From: CAZADA01 sp964568975
GTDB taxonomy: Bacteria > Pseudomonadota > Alphaproteobacteria > Caulobacterales > Maricaulaceae
NCBI GenBank assembly: GCA_964568975.1
Contig: CAZMSO010000002.1
Span: 1-64,000 of the forward strand
Direction of reading: 5' to 3'
Length of the DNA: 64,000 bases
Position 1 is the first letter of the stretch, and the number at the start of each line of letters is the position of its first letter. The notes under the pieces are model-generated. The model saw only the letters and a list, made by a program, of their open reading frames with translations. It made no database searches and was not told where the DNA came from. Below, one piece after another: positions 25,678-34,405 of this stretch. A program made the position numbers and the translations under genes.

Positions 25678-26127
25678 ATGGCCAAACTCTTTGACCTGCC
25701 GCCGATCTGGCTCCTCGCGCACATGGTCGCGGCGTGGCTTGCGGCCAAGCTCGCGCCGATCGCCAGCTGGGACGCCAGCATCCTCAAATGGGTGGGTGCG
25801 GCGTTTATTGTCGACGGCGTGCTGATTATGGCGTGGGCGGGCGCGACCATGCTCGCCGCGCGCACCACCGTCATGCCCAAGCGCGCGCCCGCGGCGCTTG
25901 TCACCGGCGGCCCGTTCCGGTTCTCGCGCAACCCGATTTATCTCGGCGACGCGCTGATCCTCTTCGGCTGGGCGGTTTGGCTCGGCGCGCTGAGCCCGTT
26001 CTTGCTGGTCCCCTCGTTTATGGCGGTGATCCATCTGCGCTTCATTCGCGGCGAGGCGGCTGGGCTGAAGGCCGCCTTCCCGGACGAATACGCCGCATGG
26101 GCCGCCAAGGTCCGCCCCTGGATTTGA
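25678..26127 (+). CDS. isoprenylcysteine carboxyl methyltransferase-like membrane protein
   Basis: A 149-residue membrane protein with three to four helices. The C-terminal motif GPFRFSRNPIYLGDAL, then FIRGEAAGLKAAFPDEYAAW, is the S-adenosylmethionine site of the ICMT/PEMT-like family, where R-x-P-x-Y and the terminal E-x-x-L-x-x-x-F motifs are conserved. Such bacterial proteins methylate unknown lipids or small molecules. It is inserted between hisB and hisH. Confidence 0.87.
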   Translation: MAKLFDLPPIWLLAHMVAAWLAAKLAPIASWDASILKWVGAAFIVDGVLIMAWAGATMLAARTTVMPKRAPAALVTGGPFRFSRNPIYLGDALILFGWAVWLGALSPFLLVPSFMAVIHLRFIRGEAAGLKAAFPDEYAAWAAKVRPWI

Positions 26128-26153
26128 CGCCGCGGGCGGCTTATCGGTGAGTC

Positions 26154-26906
26154 ATGACCCAAACGGTCGCTCTCATTGATTATGGCGCAGGCAATGTGCG
26201 CTCCATGGGCAACGCCCTCGTCGCGGCGGCGCGGCGCGCGGATTTGCGCGTGACGGTGGAGCTGACCGCCGACCCGGCTTTAGTGCGCCGCGCGGACCGG
26301 ATCGTGTTGCCGGGCGTGGGCGCGTTCGCCGCCTGCGCCAATGGCGTTGCGGCGGTGGACGGCCTTTATGAGGCGATGGAGTATGTCGCTTTTGCGGACA
26401 AAAAACCGTTTCTCGGCGTGTGCGTGGGCATGCAGCTGCTGGCCGATCGCGGGCTTGAGCATGGCGAGCATGCCGGCTTCGGCTGGATCGCAGGCGAGGT
26501 GGCGCGGCTCGCCCCGCCAGACAGGCGGCTGAAAATCCCCCATATGGGCTGGAACGCTGTCGCGCGGCCGCCGGAACCGATTGAGGCGTTCGCGCCGGAG
26601 CTTGAGCGGCGCGGCTGCTATGACGCGACGCTGGCGGAGGGGGTGTTGCCACCCGATCTCCAGCCGGACGTGGCCGCGCGTCATCCCGTGTTCGCCGGCG
26701 TTCAGGACGGGGAGCATTTTTACTTCGTGCATTCTTACGCGTTTGCGGTGGAATTCGCCCATGAAGAAGCGCTGCGCTGCGATTATGGCGGTCCGTTCAC
26801 GGCGGCCGTCGCGGCGGGCAACATTCTCGGCGTCCAATTCCATCCCGAAAAGAGCCAAGACGCGGGTCTTAATGTGCTCGCAGCGTTTTTGGCATGGGAG
26901 GGGTGA
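26154..26906 (+). CDS. hisH: imidazole glycerol phosphate synthase glutamine amidotransferase subunit
   Basis: A 250-residue class I glutaminase that channels ammonia to HisF. The nucleophile is in FLGVCVGMQLL, the catalytic His and Glu in QFHPEKSQDAGL. At 250 residues it is longer than the usual about 210. It opens TVALIDYGAGNVRSM. It lies between the ICMT-like gene and hisA. Confidence 0.96.
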   Translation: MTQTVALIDYGAGNVRSMGNALVAAARRADLRVTVELTADPALVRRADRIVLPGVGAFAACANGVAAVDGLYEAMEYVAFADKKPFLGVCVGMQLLADRGLEHGEHAGFGWIAGEVARLAPPDRRLKIPHMGWNAVARPPEPIEAFAPELERRGCYDATLAEGVLPPDLQPDVAARHPVFAGVQDGEHFYFVHSYAFAVEFAHEEALRCDYGGPFTAAVAAGNILGVQFHPEKSQDAGLNVLAAFLAWEG

Positions 26907-27024
26907 GCGGCGCGGCCGCGCGTCGACGCGCGACGGCGTCCTTCGGTCCCAGTACACCCTTTGTCAAACTGATGTAGGACACGAGCGGCCGCACCGTTGT
27001 GCGCGTGACGCGAGGGCATGTGTG

Positions 27025-27780
27025 ATGATTCTGTATCCCGCCATCGACATTAAGGGCGGCGCCGTGGTGCGCCTCACCCAAGGCCGCATGGAGCAGGTCG
27101 ACGTCTACAATGACGACCCCGGCGCTCAAGCGCGGATCTGGAGCGAGGCGGGCTTCGGCTGGCTGCACGTCGTCGACCTTGACGGCGCGATTGCGGGCGA
27201 GCCCCAGAACGCCGGCGCCGTGCGCAAAGTGCTCGATGCGAGCTCCGCCTCTGTTCAGCTGGGCGGCGGCGTGCGCTCTCTGGCGCGCATCGCGTATTGG
27301 CTCGACGCCGGCGTGACGCGGATCGTGCTCGGCACCATAGCGGTCCAGGACCCTGAGCTGGTGAAGACGGCCGCGCGCGAATACCCCGATCAAATCGTGG
27401 TCGCCATTGACGTGCGCGCGGGGCGCGTCGCGGTGGAGGGTTGGGTGGCGCAAACCACATGCGACGCGGTGGAGCTGGCGGAGCGTTTCGAGGATGCGGG
27501 CGTGGCGGCCGTGATTGTCACCGACATCGAGCGCGACGGTCTCAATGAGGGGGTGAACATCGACCTCACCGGCCGGGTCGCGGAGGCCGTCACCATGCCC
27601 GTGATCGCAAGCGGCGGGCTGGCCGACGTGACGGAGATCCGCGCCCTGAGGGATTGGCATAAGGCTGCGGAAGGCCGACGCCCCATCGCCGGGGCGGTGA
27701 TTGGGCGCGCTTTGTATGATGGGCGGCTCGACCCGGCGGCCGCGCTCGCGGCCGCGACCTCCGATGTGGTTCAAAGCTAA
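27025..27780 (+). CDS. hisA: phosphoribosylformimino-AICAR phosphate isomerase
   Basis: A 251-residue TIM barrel for step four of histidine synthesis. It opens MILYPAIDIKGGAVVRL with the catalytic Asp; the second Asp is in VTDIERDGLNEG. Phosphate loops QLGGGVRS and IASGGL are present. The ATG at 27025 sits behind GAGGG and immediately after an in-frame GTG. A 118-bp spacer separates it from hisH. hisF, which normally follows, is missing here and found at 17188. Confidence 0.97.
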   Translation: MILYPAIDIKGGAVVRLTQGRMEQVDVYNDDPGAQARIWSEAGFGWLHVVDLDGAIAGEPQNAGAVRKVLDASSASVQLGGGVRSLARIAYWLDAGVTRIVLGTIAVQDPELVKTAAREYPDQIVVAIDVRAGRVAVEGWVAQTTCDAVELAERFEDAGVAAVIVTDIERDGLNEGVNIDLTGRVAEAVTMPVIASGGLADVTEIRALRDWHKAAEGRRPIAGAVIGRALYDGRLDPAAALAAATSDVVQS

Positions 27781-27945
27781 GCGCCTGATTCACCACGCAG
27801 TTCCGGAGGGGCCTGAGCCTTTACTTAACAAAGTGTAAGCACTTCCTAGACGTCTTTCTAACAAATCTAATTTCGGCCTTAGGTGCGTCTTAATGCCGCC
27901 ATGGCGATATTTATGCTCACGACGGACCACCAGAGGAGATTGGTC
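27781..27945. promoter_or_regulatory. AT-rich leader of the 33-codon gene
   Basis: A stretch unusually rich in A/T for this genome, including TTTACTTAACAAAGTGTAAG (27821-27840 region) with CTTA/TAAG arms. It ends at the AGAGGAG ribosome-binding site of the small gene. It may hold the promoter. The TTAA half-site has no matching partner, so I do not call a CtrA box. Confidence 0.4.
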
Positions 27946-28047
27946 ATGTTGGAGCAATTCACGCGATCTGAACTTCGGTTCCTGGCTGTGATCTCAGGCG
28001 TCATGCTCTCGAGCGGCGCGGCCCTTGCGGCGAGCGTTCTGGTCTGA
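27946..28047 (+). CDS. 33-residue putative single-pass membrane microprotein
   Basis: A small frame starting ATG 27946 with a strong Shine-Dalgarno (AGAGGAG, 27932-27938, 7 nt spacing). The product begins MLEQFTRSELRF and continues into a hydrophobic helix (LAVISGVMLSSGAALAASVLV), so it may be a membrane peptide or a signal-like sequence. It has its own leader and a hairpin 20 bp downstream. No family is recognised. It could be a false small frame; the ribosome-binding site and helix argue for translation. Confidence 0.55.
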   Translation: MLEQFTRSELRFLAVISGVMLSSGAALAASVLV

Positions 28048-28067
28048 CCACCATCGTGTTGGTCGGA

Positions 28068-28088
28068 CGCGCTCTCGCACTGAGCGCG
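28068..28088 (+). terminator. hairpin after the 33-codon gene
   Basis: CGCGCTC (28068-28074) pairs with GAGCGCG (28082-28088) over a 7-nt loop. It lies 20 bp past the stop codon. There is no U-tract, so it is a weak terminator candidate. Confidence 0.4.
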
Positions 28089-28232
28089 CCTACGTAAAAT
28101 CACCTGAAGCCCCACAGAGTGACGTGTGCTAACACATGGGCGTCGCACGCCCCGTGTTTGCGCGGGCGGCGGCGTTTGGATCAGCGCGACGGGCTCGGCG
28201 CGATCTGAGCCCGCAACAATCGGGGCTTAGCC

Positions 28233-28727
28233 ATGGATTTTCGTTCACTCATTCCGGTGCGCCGGGGTGGCGGCGTCAGTCGTGTGGCGGCGGAGGATCC
28301 GTTCACGTCTCTGCGCCGCGAAATGGACCGGATGTTTGATGATTTCTTGCGGGAGTGGCCGACGCCCGCGACCGGGGCGAGCGCGTTCTTGTCGCCGCGT
28401 GTGAATGTTGCGGAGACAGAGACTGGCCTGGAAATTGAGGCGGAGTTGCCGGGCGTTCCCCAGGACGCGATCGATCTGGATTTGTCGGACGGCGTGTTGA
28501 CCTTGCGCGCCGAGCATAAAGACGAGCGCGAAGAAAAAGACGACAAGAAACAATACCACATGGTGGAGCGGTCGTACGGCACGTTTCTGCGCCGTTTGGC
28601 TCTGCCGTTTCAGCCGGACGAAGACAACATTCAAGCGACCTTCGACAAAGGCGTGTTGAAGGTCGCCATTCCCCGCGCCGCGCCCCTTGAGGCCGGGGCG
28701 AAAAAAATCCCAATCTCAGCCGCGTAA
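28233..28727 (+). CDS. small heat shock protein (Hsp20/alpha-crystallin)
   Basis: A 164-residue ATP-independent chaperone. The N-terminal arm has DPFTSLRREMDRMFDDFLREW. The alpha-crystallin domain (about 50-145) has RVNVAETETGLEIEAELPGV and ends GVLKVAIPRA, the conserved G-V-L motif with the I-P-x tail. No heat-shock promoter or clear thermosensor leader could be identified in the 185 bp upstream. Confidence 0.95.
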   Translation: MDFRSLIPVRRGGGVSRVAAEDPFTSLRREMDRMFDDFLREWPTPATGASAFLSPRVNVAETETGLEIEAELPGVPQDAIDLDLSDGVLTLRAEHKDEREEKDDKKQYHMVERSYGTFLRRLALPFQPDEDNIQATFDKGVLKVAIPRAAPLEAGAKKIPISAA

Positions 28728-28951
28728 CGGCTCAGAGGGGTTAGGGTTGGCAGGCCACACTGGACCAGCCTCTGTGTCTGACTACCCGATCCGCCCTGAG
28801 CCATGGGACCCCTGGAGCGAAGGACCTCCGCCGGCGTTGAACCGCGCGAGGATCCTTCGCGTCCCCCAGATGCGCACTCCCAGAAGGTTCGCCCAGATCC
28901 GTCCTGGTGGGGGGGGTGATGTCACCTCGGCTCGTGTGACCGGAATCGGTG

Positions 28952-29377
28952 TTAGCGGCACACGGGCGTTCGGTTGACGCGCTCAAGTTCTTGCATAAGC
29001 ACATGGTGTTGTGCAAATTCGGTTCCGAAAACGCCAGCAACATTTGAACAGGCGCGGCTGTTTTGTTCGCTGTCGGAGCAAAACGCTGCTCCCATGAGCA
29101 TCGCAATAAACAATGCCGCTTGGTAGTCTTGAAACTCGTCTTCTTCGATGAGCGATCCGACCCAGCCCGCAGCCCCCCCGCCCGCTGCGAGTACGGCGAT
29201 CGTCGCCACAGGATGTCGCGTTAAGCTTTCTGCAAAAGCGTTCTCAGCAAGCCGTTCATCCGCCGTCGCGATATCGGACCGCAGCGATTGTTTCTGGTAG
29301 CTTGAAAAGCAGGATTGGCCGAGGGCCGGAGTTGCAAGGCACAGGACCGTCGCGAGGGCTGACAACACAGAACGCAT
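28952..29377 (-). CDS. secreted protein of unknown function
   Basis: A 141-residue product with a Sec signal (MRSVLSALATVLCLATPALG) and cleavage expected before QSC. The mature part has several cysteines and one hydrophobic segment (VATIAVLAAGGGAAGWVGSL). I do not recognise the family. The start ATG 29377 has GGGGAGA at 8 nt. It is single and convergent with the heat shock gene over a 224-bp gap where I see no gene. Confidence 0.65.
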   Translation of the reverse strand: MRSVLSALATVLCLATPALGQSCFSSYQKQSLRSDIATADERLAENAFAESLTRHPVATIAVLAAGGGAAGWVGSLIEEDEFQDYQAALFIAMLMGAAFCSDSEQNSRACSNVAGVFGTEFAQHHVLMQELERVNRTPVCR

Positions 29378-29485
29378 TGATGATTCTCCCCATCGTGCGT
29401 GCGGTTTCGCTCGCCGATCACCGCACGTCCCCAACGCGTGCATTCTGCCACGACCTCACCAAATAGGCGAGCCCCCGGTCGCCGA

Positions 29486-30514
29486 TCACGCGTTCGCTGA
29501 CGCGCGAATGGCGAGCGCCGCCAGATTGGTCTCTGGACGGGCGCCGTAATGGGCGATGACTTCGGCCGCCGCGAGCGCGCCCAGACGCGCGGACTCGGCG
29601 GGCGCGCGCCCTCGGGCCAGGCCGAACAGCGCGCCTGCGGCGAATTGGTCGCCCGCGCCTGTGGTGTCGGTGAGCTCGCCGTCAATCGGCGCGGCGGGCA
29701 CGGCTTGGACGTCGTGTTCCGCGATCACCAGCGCGCCCTTCTCCGAACGCGTGACAAACGCCAAAGCGCTGTCGGCGCGCACCGCCTCCACCGCCGCGTC
29801 GAAGTCGCTCGTTTCATAGAGCGATAGAAGCTCTGCTTCGTTCGCGAACAAAATGTCGGTGTGGTGGGCGACCAAATGGCGGAAGCTCGCCCGGTGGCGA
29901 TCCACGCAAAACGTGTCCGACAGCGTCAGGGCCACCCGCCTGGCCTCGGCGGCGGCGATCTCGGCCGCGCGCACAAAGGCGCGTTTGGCGTCGTCGCGAT
30001 CGAACAAATAGCCTTCGAGATAGACAATCTGGCTCGCGGCGATGGTTGCGGCGTCGACATCGCGTTCATCCAACAACGCCGAGGCGCCCAAAAACGTGTT
30101 CATCGACCGCGCGGCGTCGGGCGTGACAAGGATCAAGCAGCGCGCGGTGGCCGGCCCCTCCGCAAGGGGCCGGGTCGCGTACTCCACCCCAATGGCGCGG
30201 ATGTCGTGGGCGAACACCGCGCCCAGCTGATCGTCGGCGACTTTCCCCAGATAAGCGGCTTTGCCGCCGAAACTCGCGACGCCGGCCATCGTGTTGGCGG
30301 CTGAACCGCCGGAGGTTTCCTGGCTCGGCGGCATAGCGGCGTAAAGCTCTTCCGCGCGCGGCTCATCGATCAAGGTCATGACGTCCTTCGTCACGCCATG
30401 CGCGCCGAGGAATGCATCATCCACGCGCGCGATCACATCGACAATGGCGTTGCCGACGCCGACGACGTCGTAGGTCGATGGGCGTTCAGCGGCGGCGGGC
30501 GTGGCGTCGGTCAT
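29486..30514 (-). CDS. PfkB family carbohydrate kinase (adenosine kinase-like)
   Basis: A 342-residue ribokinase-fold enzyme. It opens YDVVGVGNAIVDVIARVDD, has GGSAANTMAGVASFGGKAAYLGKV and the signature DTTGAGDQFAAGALFGL with the catalytic aspartate. Alphaproteobacterial members with this opening are usually annotated as adenosine kinase, but sugar substrates cannot be excluded. The start ATG 30514 is preceded by AGGAGA. Confidence 0.9.
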   Translation of the reverse strand: MTDATPAAAERPSTYDVVGVGNAIVDVIARVDDAFLGAHGVTKDVMTLIDEPRAEELYAAMPPSQETSGGSAANTMAGVASFGGKAAYLGKVADDQLGAVFAHDIRAIGVEYATRPLAEGPATARCLILVTPDAARSMNTFLGASALLDERDVDAATIAASQIVYLEGYLFDRDDAKRAFVRAAEIAAAEARRVALTLSDTFCVDRHRASFRHLVAHHTDILFANEAELLSLYETSDFDAAVEAVRADSALAFVTRSEKGALVIAEHDVQAVPAAPIDGELTDTTGAGDQFAAGALFGLARGRAPAESARLGALAAAEVIAHYGARPETNLAALAIRASANA

Positions 30515-30682
30515 GAATAATCTCCTGTGAGGGCCGCGCGACGGCTGCGCGAGCCCATGACCTAGGGCGGCTCGCCGGGGCGGGGCAAGCGCGGGGGTGG
30601 GCGCCGTGGCTCTCCTCGGCGCGGCGCGGGCGCGTGGCGTCGCGGTCTTGCGCGGCGGGAGGCGGCCGGCTAGGGCCGGGCT

Positions 30683-31582
30683 ATGGCTGACATCGCGTTT
30701 CTGATTTCCTCGAACATGACGCCTGGAGCGCCCGACGCGCGCGCGGACCAGTTTGAGCTTGTGAGCCAGTATGGCGCGCTGGCGCCGGCGTGCGCGGCGC
30801 GCGGTTTGCGGTTGGAGCAGGTGGTGTGGGATGCGCCGGGTGCGCACTGGTCACGCTTTCGCGCCGCTGTAATCGCTGCGACATGGGATTACTGGGACAA
30901 AGCAGCGGCGTTTGGCCCGGCGCTCGCTGCGATTGAGCGGGCGGTTCCCCTCTTTAATCCTCACCGCGTGGTGATGTGGAATCTCGACAAGGTTTATTTG
31001 AAGGGCTTGGCCGAGGCCGGTGTTCCGTTTCCCCCGACGGTGTGGGCGGAGCGCGCGGACCAAGACGCCATCGCGGCGGCGTTTGACGTCCTCGGCGCGG
31101 ACCGTGTGGTGGTGAAGCCGCGGGTCGGCGCGGGCGCGCTCCGGCTTGCGCAGGTCGCGCGCGGCGCGCCGCCGCCGCCGCCTGAGGCGCTGCCGGCGGG
31201 CCCATGTTTGATCCAGCCTTTCTTGGAGAGCGTGGTGACGCGCGGAGAAATCTCCCTGCTGTTCTATGGCGGGGTGTTTTCCCACGGGGTGCTGAAGCGT
31301 CCGGCTAAAGGCGATTTCCGGGTGCAGAGCGTCTATGGCGGACGTGAAGCGGAGTATGAGCCGTCAACGGCGGAGCTGGCGGCGGCGGACGCCGCGTTGA
31401 GCGCCGCGGCGGCGGCCACGGGGGTGGAGCCGTTTCTTTACGCCCGCGTCGATCTGGCCGATGGGCCCGACGGCCGGCCAGTGCTGATGGAGCTCGAGCT
31501 GATTGAGCCCTATCACTATCCCGAGCAGGGCCCGGGCTGCGGGGAGCGGTTCGCAGCGGCCCTAGAATGCGCGCTGGCGTGA
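30683..31582 (+). CDS. ATP-grasp domain protein (RimK-like)
   Basis: A 299-residue protein. The ATP-grasp core shows VVMWNLDKVYLKGLAEAGVPFPPTVW, DRVVVKPRVGAGALRL, QPFLESVVTRGEISLLFYGG and ELELIEPYHY with metal-binding acidic residues. The family ligates amines or amino acids to carboxylates. This subgroup is found widely in proteobacteria without a defined product. It overlaps the frame of the downstream GFA gene region but that gene starts later. Confidence 0.88.
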   Translation: MADIAFLISSNMTPGAPDARADQFELVSQYGALAPACAARGLRLEQVVWDAPGAHWSRFRAAVIAATWDYWDKAAAFGPALAAIERAVPLFNPHRVVMWNLDKVYLKGLAEAGVPFPPTVWAERADQDAIAAAFDVLGADRVVVKPRVGAGALRLAQVARGAPPPPPEALPAGPCLIQPFLESVVTRGEISLLFYGGVFSHGVLKRPAKGDFRVQSVYGGREAEYEPSTAELAAADAALSAAAAATGVEPFLYARVDLADGPDGRPVLMELELIEPYHYPEQGPGCGERFAAALECALA

Positions 31583-31611
31583 CGCGCGGCGTTCGAACGG
31601 AGGTGGGGCTG

Positions 31612-32013
31612 ATGCTGCGTGGGGCCTGCAATTGCGGCGCGGTGGCGTTCGCGATCGACGCGGACGTCACGGACGTTTTTGTTTGCCATTGCTCCCTGTG
31701 CCGCCGCGCGACGGGGACAAACGGCGTCGCCGTCATCGTCGTTGCGAAGGACGCGTTTCGGTGGCTGCGCGGCGAAGACCAGATCACGAGCTGGGCGAAG
31801 CCGAACGCCGACTGGCGCATGGCGTTTTGCCGGGTGTGCGGTTCGCCCTTGCCGGGGCCGAATGACGAGGCGCGGATGTTTGCGCCCGCCGGCCTGATTA
31901 CAGAAGGCGGCGAGGCTCTCGCGGTCGCCCACCACATCTGGGTGGACTCCAAGGCCCCGTGGGACGTGATCGGCGACGGCGGCAAACAGCACCGCGAGGC
32001 GTTTGAGGGATAA
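31612..32013 (+). CDS. GFA (CENP-V/glutathione-dependent formaldehyde-activating) family protein
   Basis: A 133-residue zinc-binding protein. Cysteines in GACNCGAVAF, FVCHCSLCRR and FCRVCGSPL give the two zinc sites of the family. Members are not all formaldehyde-activating enzymes, so function is open. The ATG at 31612 follows GGAGGTGGGG; an upstream in-frame ATG at 31567 overlaps the ATP-grasp gene and is less likely. A second, related family member is at 38741. Confidence 0.9.
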   Translation: MLRGACNCGAVAFAIDADVTDVFVCHCSLCRRATGTNGVAVIVVAKDAFRWLRGEDQITSWAKPNADWRMAFCRVCGSPLPGPNDEARMFAPAGLITEGGEALAVAHHIWVDSKAPWDVIGDGGKQHREAFEG

Positions 32014-32024
32014 GCGTCGGCTGG

Positions 32025-32738
32025 TCAGCCGACATCCGGAGCGGGCGTCTTGTCTTTAAAGCGGCACAGATCCGCGATCACGCAACGCCAGCACTCGGGC
32101 TTGCGCGCTTTGCACACATACCGTCCATGCAGGATCAGCCAGTGGTGGGCGCCTTTCTTAAAGGCGGGCGGCGTGACGCGCTCCAGCCGCTGCTCCACCG
32201 CCAGCGGCGTGTCCCCTGGGGCGAGCTTGGTGCGGTTGCTGACACGGAAAATGTGGGTGTCCACCGCGATCGTCGGTTCGCCAAAGGCTTCATTGAGGAC
32301 GACATTGGCGGTCTTGCGCCCCACCCCGGGCAGGGCCTCGAGCGCGGCGCGGTCGCGGGGAACCTCGCCGTCGTGGTCCGCGATCAGCTGCTTTGAGAGC
32401 GCGATGACGTTTTTGGCTTTGTTGCGGAAGAGGCCGATTGTCTTGATGCGCTCGCGCACATGCTCTTCACCCAGCGCCGCCATGGCTTCGGGCGTGTCGG
32501 CCTCTGCGAACAGACGTTTGGTGGCTTTGTTCACGCCGACATCGGTGGCTTGGGCGGACAAGGCGACCGCCACGAGCAGCGTATAGGGATTGGTGTAGGC
32601 GAGCTCTGTTTTCGGCTCGGGCAGGGCCGCGGCGAGGCGCGCAAAAAGGTCTGCAGCCGCGGCCTTGGGCAAGCCACGCGGCGTGGGCGTCTTCGTGGGC
32701 TTGGGCGTGCGCGCCTTCGGCGAAGCTGTGTCCGTCAT
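32025..32738 (-). CDS. nth: endonuclease III
   Basis: A 237-residue base-excision DNA glycosylase/AP lyase. The catalytic lysine is in SAQATDVGVNKATKRLF, the helix-hairpin-helix in LPGVGRKTANVV, and the catalytic aspartate in VDTHIFRVSNR. The four-cysteine 4Fe-4S loop C-x6-C-x2-C-x5-C is in VCKARKPECWRCVIADLC. The N-terminal 25 residues are a basic, proline-rich extension. It is convergent with the GFA gene. Confidence 0.97.
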   Translation of the reverse strand: MTDTASPKARTPKPTKTPTPRGLPKAAAADLFARLAAALPEPKTELAYTNPYTLLVAVALSAQATDVGVNKATKRLFAEADTPEAMAALGEEHVRERIKTIGLFRNKAKNVIALSKQLIADHDGEVPRDRAALEALPGVGRKTANVVLNEAFGEPTIAVDTHIFRVSNRTKLAPGDTPLAVEQRLERVTPPAFKKGAHHWLILHGRYVCKARKPECWRCVIADLCRFKDKTPAPDVG

Positions 32739-32819
32739 GGGCCAAACGTTTAGGCTGCGCGGCGGTGATCGCAAAGCCCACCCCTCGGCGCGGACCGTCG
32801 CGCGCTTATATGCCGCTCC

Positions 32820-33341
32820 ATGACGCCTTATGACGACGCCTCGCCGGACCCGTGGGCGGATCCGCATGCACCGCTGCTGATGGACGCGGTGCTGACGCCG
32901 AACCGGTCCCTGCCGCCGGCGGGGTTTGTGGCGTTGATGGTCGTGATTGTGGCGGCGATCGGTTTGGCGGGCGTGTTTTATGTGACGGCGGGCGCGTGGC
33001 CGGTTCTCGGCTTTTTGGGGCTTGATATTGCGCTGGTCGTTTTGGCGTTTCGACTGTCCTACCGCCAAGGACGGTTGAGCGAGCGGGTGCGGGTCTCGGC
33101 TGACCGCGTGCTTGTGACGCGCCGGCATCCCAATGGTCGCGAGCAACACATCGCCCTTGCGCCGGCTTGGGCGCGGGTGGAGGTGCGCGCGCCGGGCGAG
33201 CACGCCGCAGAAGTGCGCCTGACCAGCCATGGCGACACCGTGATCCTTGGCGCGTTTCTGTCGCCCCAGGAGCGGGAGGCGTTCGCTGACGCGCTGCGCG
33301 CAGCGCTGCGCGCCGCCCGCGATGTCCGCCACGGCGCTTAA
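32820..33341 (+). CDS. DUF2244 domain membrane protein
   Basis: A 173-residue protein with two membrane helices (about residues 33-75), introduced by the DUF2244-type motif LTPNRSLPPAGF and followed by a cytoplasmic beta-rich part. It is divergent from nth, an arrangement common in alphaproteobacteria. Function is unknown. Confidence 0.88.
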   Translation: MTPYDDASPDPWADPHAPLLMDAVLTPNRSLPPAGFVALMVVIVAAIGLAGVFYVTAGAWPVLGFLGLDIALVVLAFRLSYRQGRLSERVRVSADRVLVTRRHPNGREQHIALAPAWARVEVRAPGEHAAEVRLTSHGDTVILGAFLSPQEREAFADALRAALRAARDVRHGA

Positions 33342-33426
33342 GCGCAGGGGTTTGCGGCGCAAGGATCGGGCGGTGTTTGGCTCGGCGCGTGTTTAGGGTC
33401 ATGCTCGGCTTCGTTGGAGATCGCTA

Positions 33427-34374
33427 ATGACGCTTGATGTGATGACGCCCGCCGCTTCCGCTGCGCCCGATCCGGCGATGTCTGGGTTTGGCGCGGATGG
33501 GCTGGCGGAGCGGGGCCGCGACAGCGCGCGGGTGATCGCAGCCTTAGCCTATCTCGGGGAGAATTGGCGCGAGCGGCCGGATTACACGCAGGCCGCCCGC
33601 CGCCTTGGCGTGTCGCCTTACCATTTCCACCGCATGTTTTCGCGCTGGGTGGGCCTGAGCCCCAAGCGCTATGTCGACGCCATCGCCCAAGCTGAAGCGC
33701 GCGCGTCGCTTCAAGACGGGGCGAGCGTGGAGGAGGCGGCGTGGGAGGCGGGCTTTTCCGGGCCCTCGCGGCTGCATGATGTCTATATCGCCCATGAGGG
33801 GGTGACGCCGGGTCAAGCCCGCCGTCGCGGCGCGGGTCTCGCCTTTCGCTGGGGCGTTGCGCCCAGTCCCTTTGGCGCGGGTGTGTTTTTGACGACGCCG
33901 CGGGGGCTCGCCGGCCTTGCTTTCGCGGATCCTGGCGCTGAAACGGCGGCGTTTGAGGATCTCGCGGTGCGCTTTCCTGCGGCGGATTTTGTCCGCGACG
34001 ACGCGGCGGCGTTCGCCTGGGCGCAGCGGATTTTCACGCCGAGCGCTTTGGAGCGCCGGCCCATTCCGCTCGTCCTGCATGGCACGCCCTGGCAGCGGCA
34101 AGTCTGGCGCGCGCTGCTGACCATTAAGCCGGGCGACACCGCCAGCTATTCCGACATCGCGCGCCAGGTTTGCGCCGCCAAGGCGAGCCGCGCGGTGGGC
34201 GCGGCGGCGGGGGCGAACCCGATTTCCTGGCTGATCCCCTGCCACCGCGTGCTTGCGCGGGATCAGCGGCTGACCGGCTATCATTGGGGCGTGGATCGCA
34301 AGCGGGCGATGTTGGTCTATGAGGCGCTGCAGGCCCGCGCGGCGGACGCAGCCGCTAAAGCGGACGTGACGTGA
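33427..34374 (+). CDS. AraC-type activator fused to O6-methylguanine-DNA methyltransferase
   Basis: A 315-residue two-domain protein. Residues 35-132 form a pair of AraC helix-turn-helix motifs (QAARRLGVSPYHFHRMF, then VEEAAWEAGFSG). Residues 150-305 form the MGMT domain with the active-site cysteine at 272 in LIPCHRVL and the Arg finger region ASRAVGAAAGANP. The N-terminal Ada zinc domain with the methylphosphotriester-accepting Cys38 is absent. It removes alkyl groups from guanine and may regulate alkylation genes. Confidence 0.93.
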   Translation: MTLDVMTPAASAAPDPAMSGFGADGLAERGRDSARVIAALAYLGENWRERPDYTQAARRLGVSPYHFHRMFSRWVGLSPKRYVDAIAQAEARASLQDGASVEEAAWEAGFSGPSRLHDVYIAHEGVTPGQARRRGAGLAFRWGVAPSPFGAGVFLTTPRGLAGLAFADPGAETAAFEDLAVRFPAADFVRDDAAAFAWAQRIFTPSALERRPIPLVLHGTPWQRQVWRALLTIKPGDTASYSDIARQVCAAKASRAVGAAAGANPISWLIPCHRVLARDQRLTGYHWGVDRKRAMLVYEALQARAADAAAKADVT

Positions 34375-34405
34375 CGCGCGCGCATGCACGTTCTACATCA
34401 CGCGC

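Noticed and set aside
27821..27840. TTAACAAAGTGTAAG as a CtrA box
   Set aside because: The second half is TAAG rather than TTAA, so the match is only partial.
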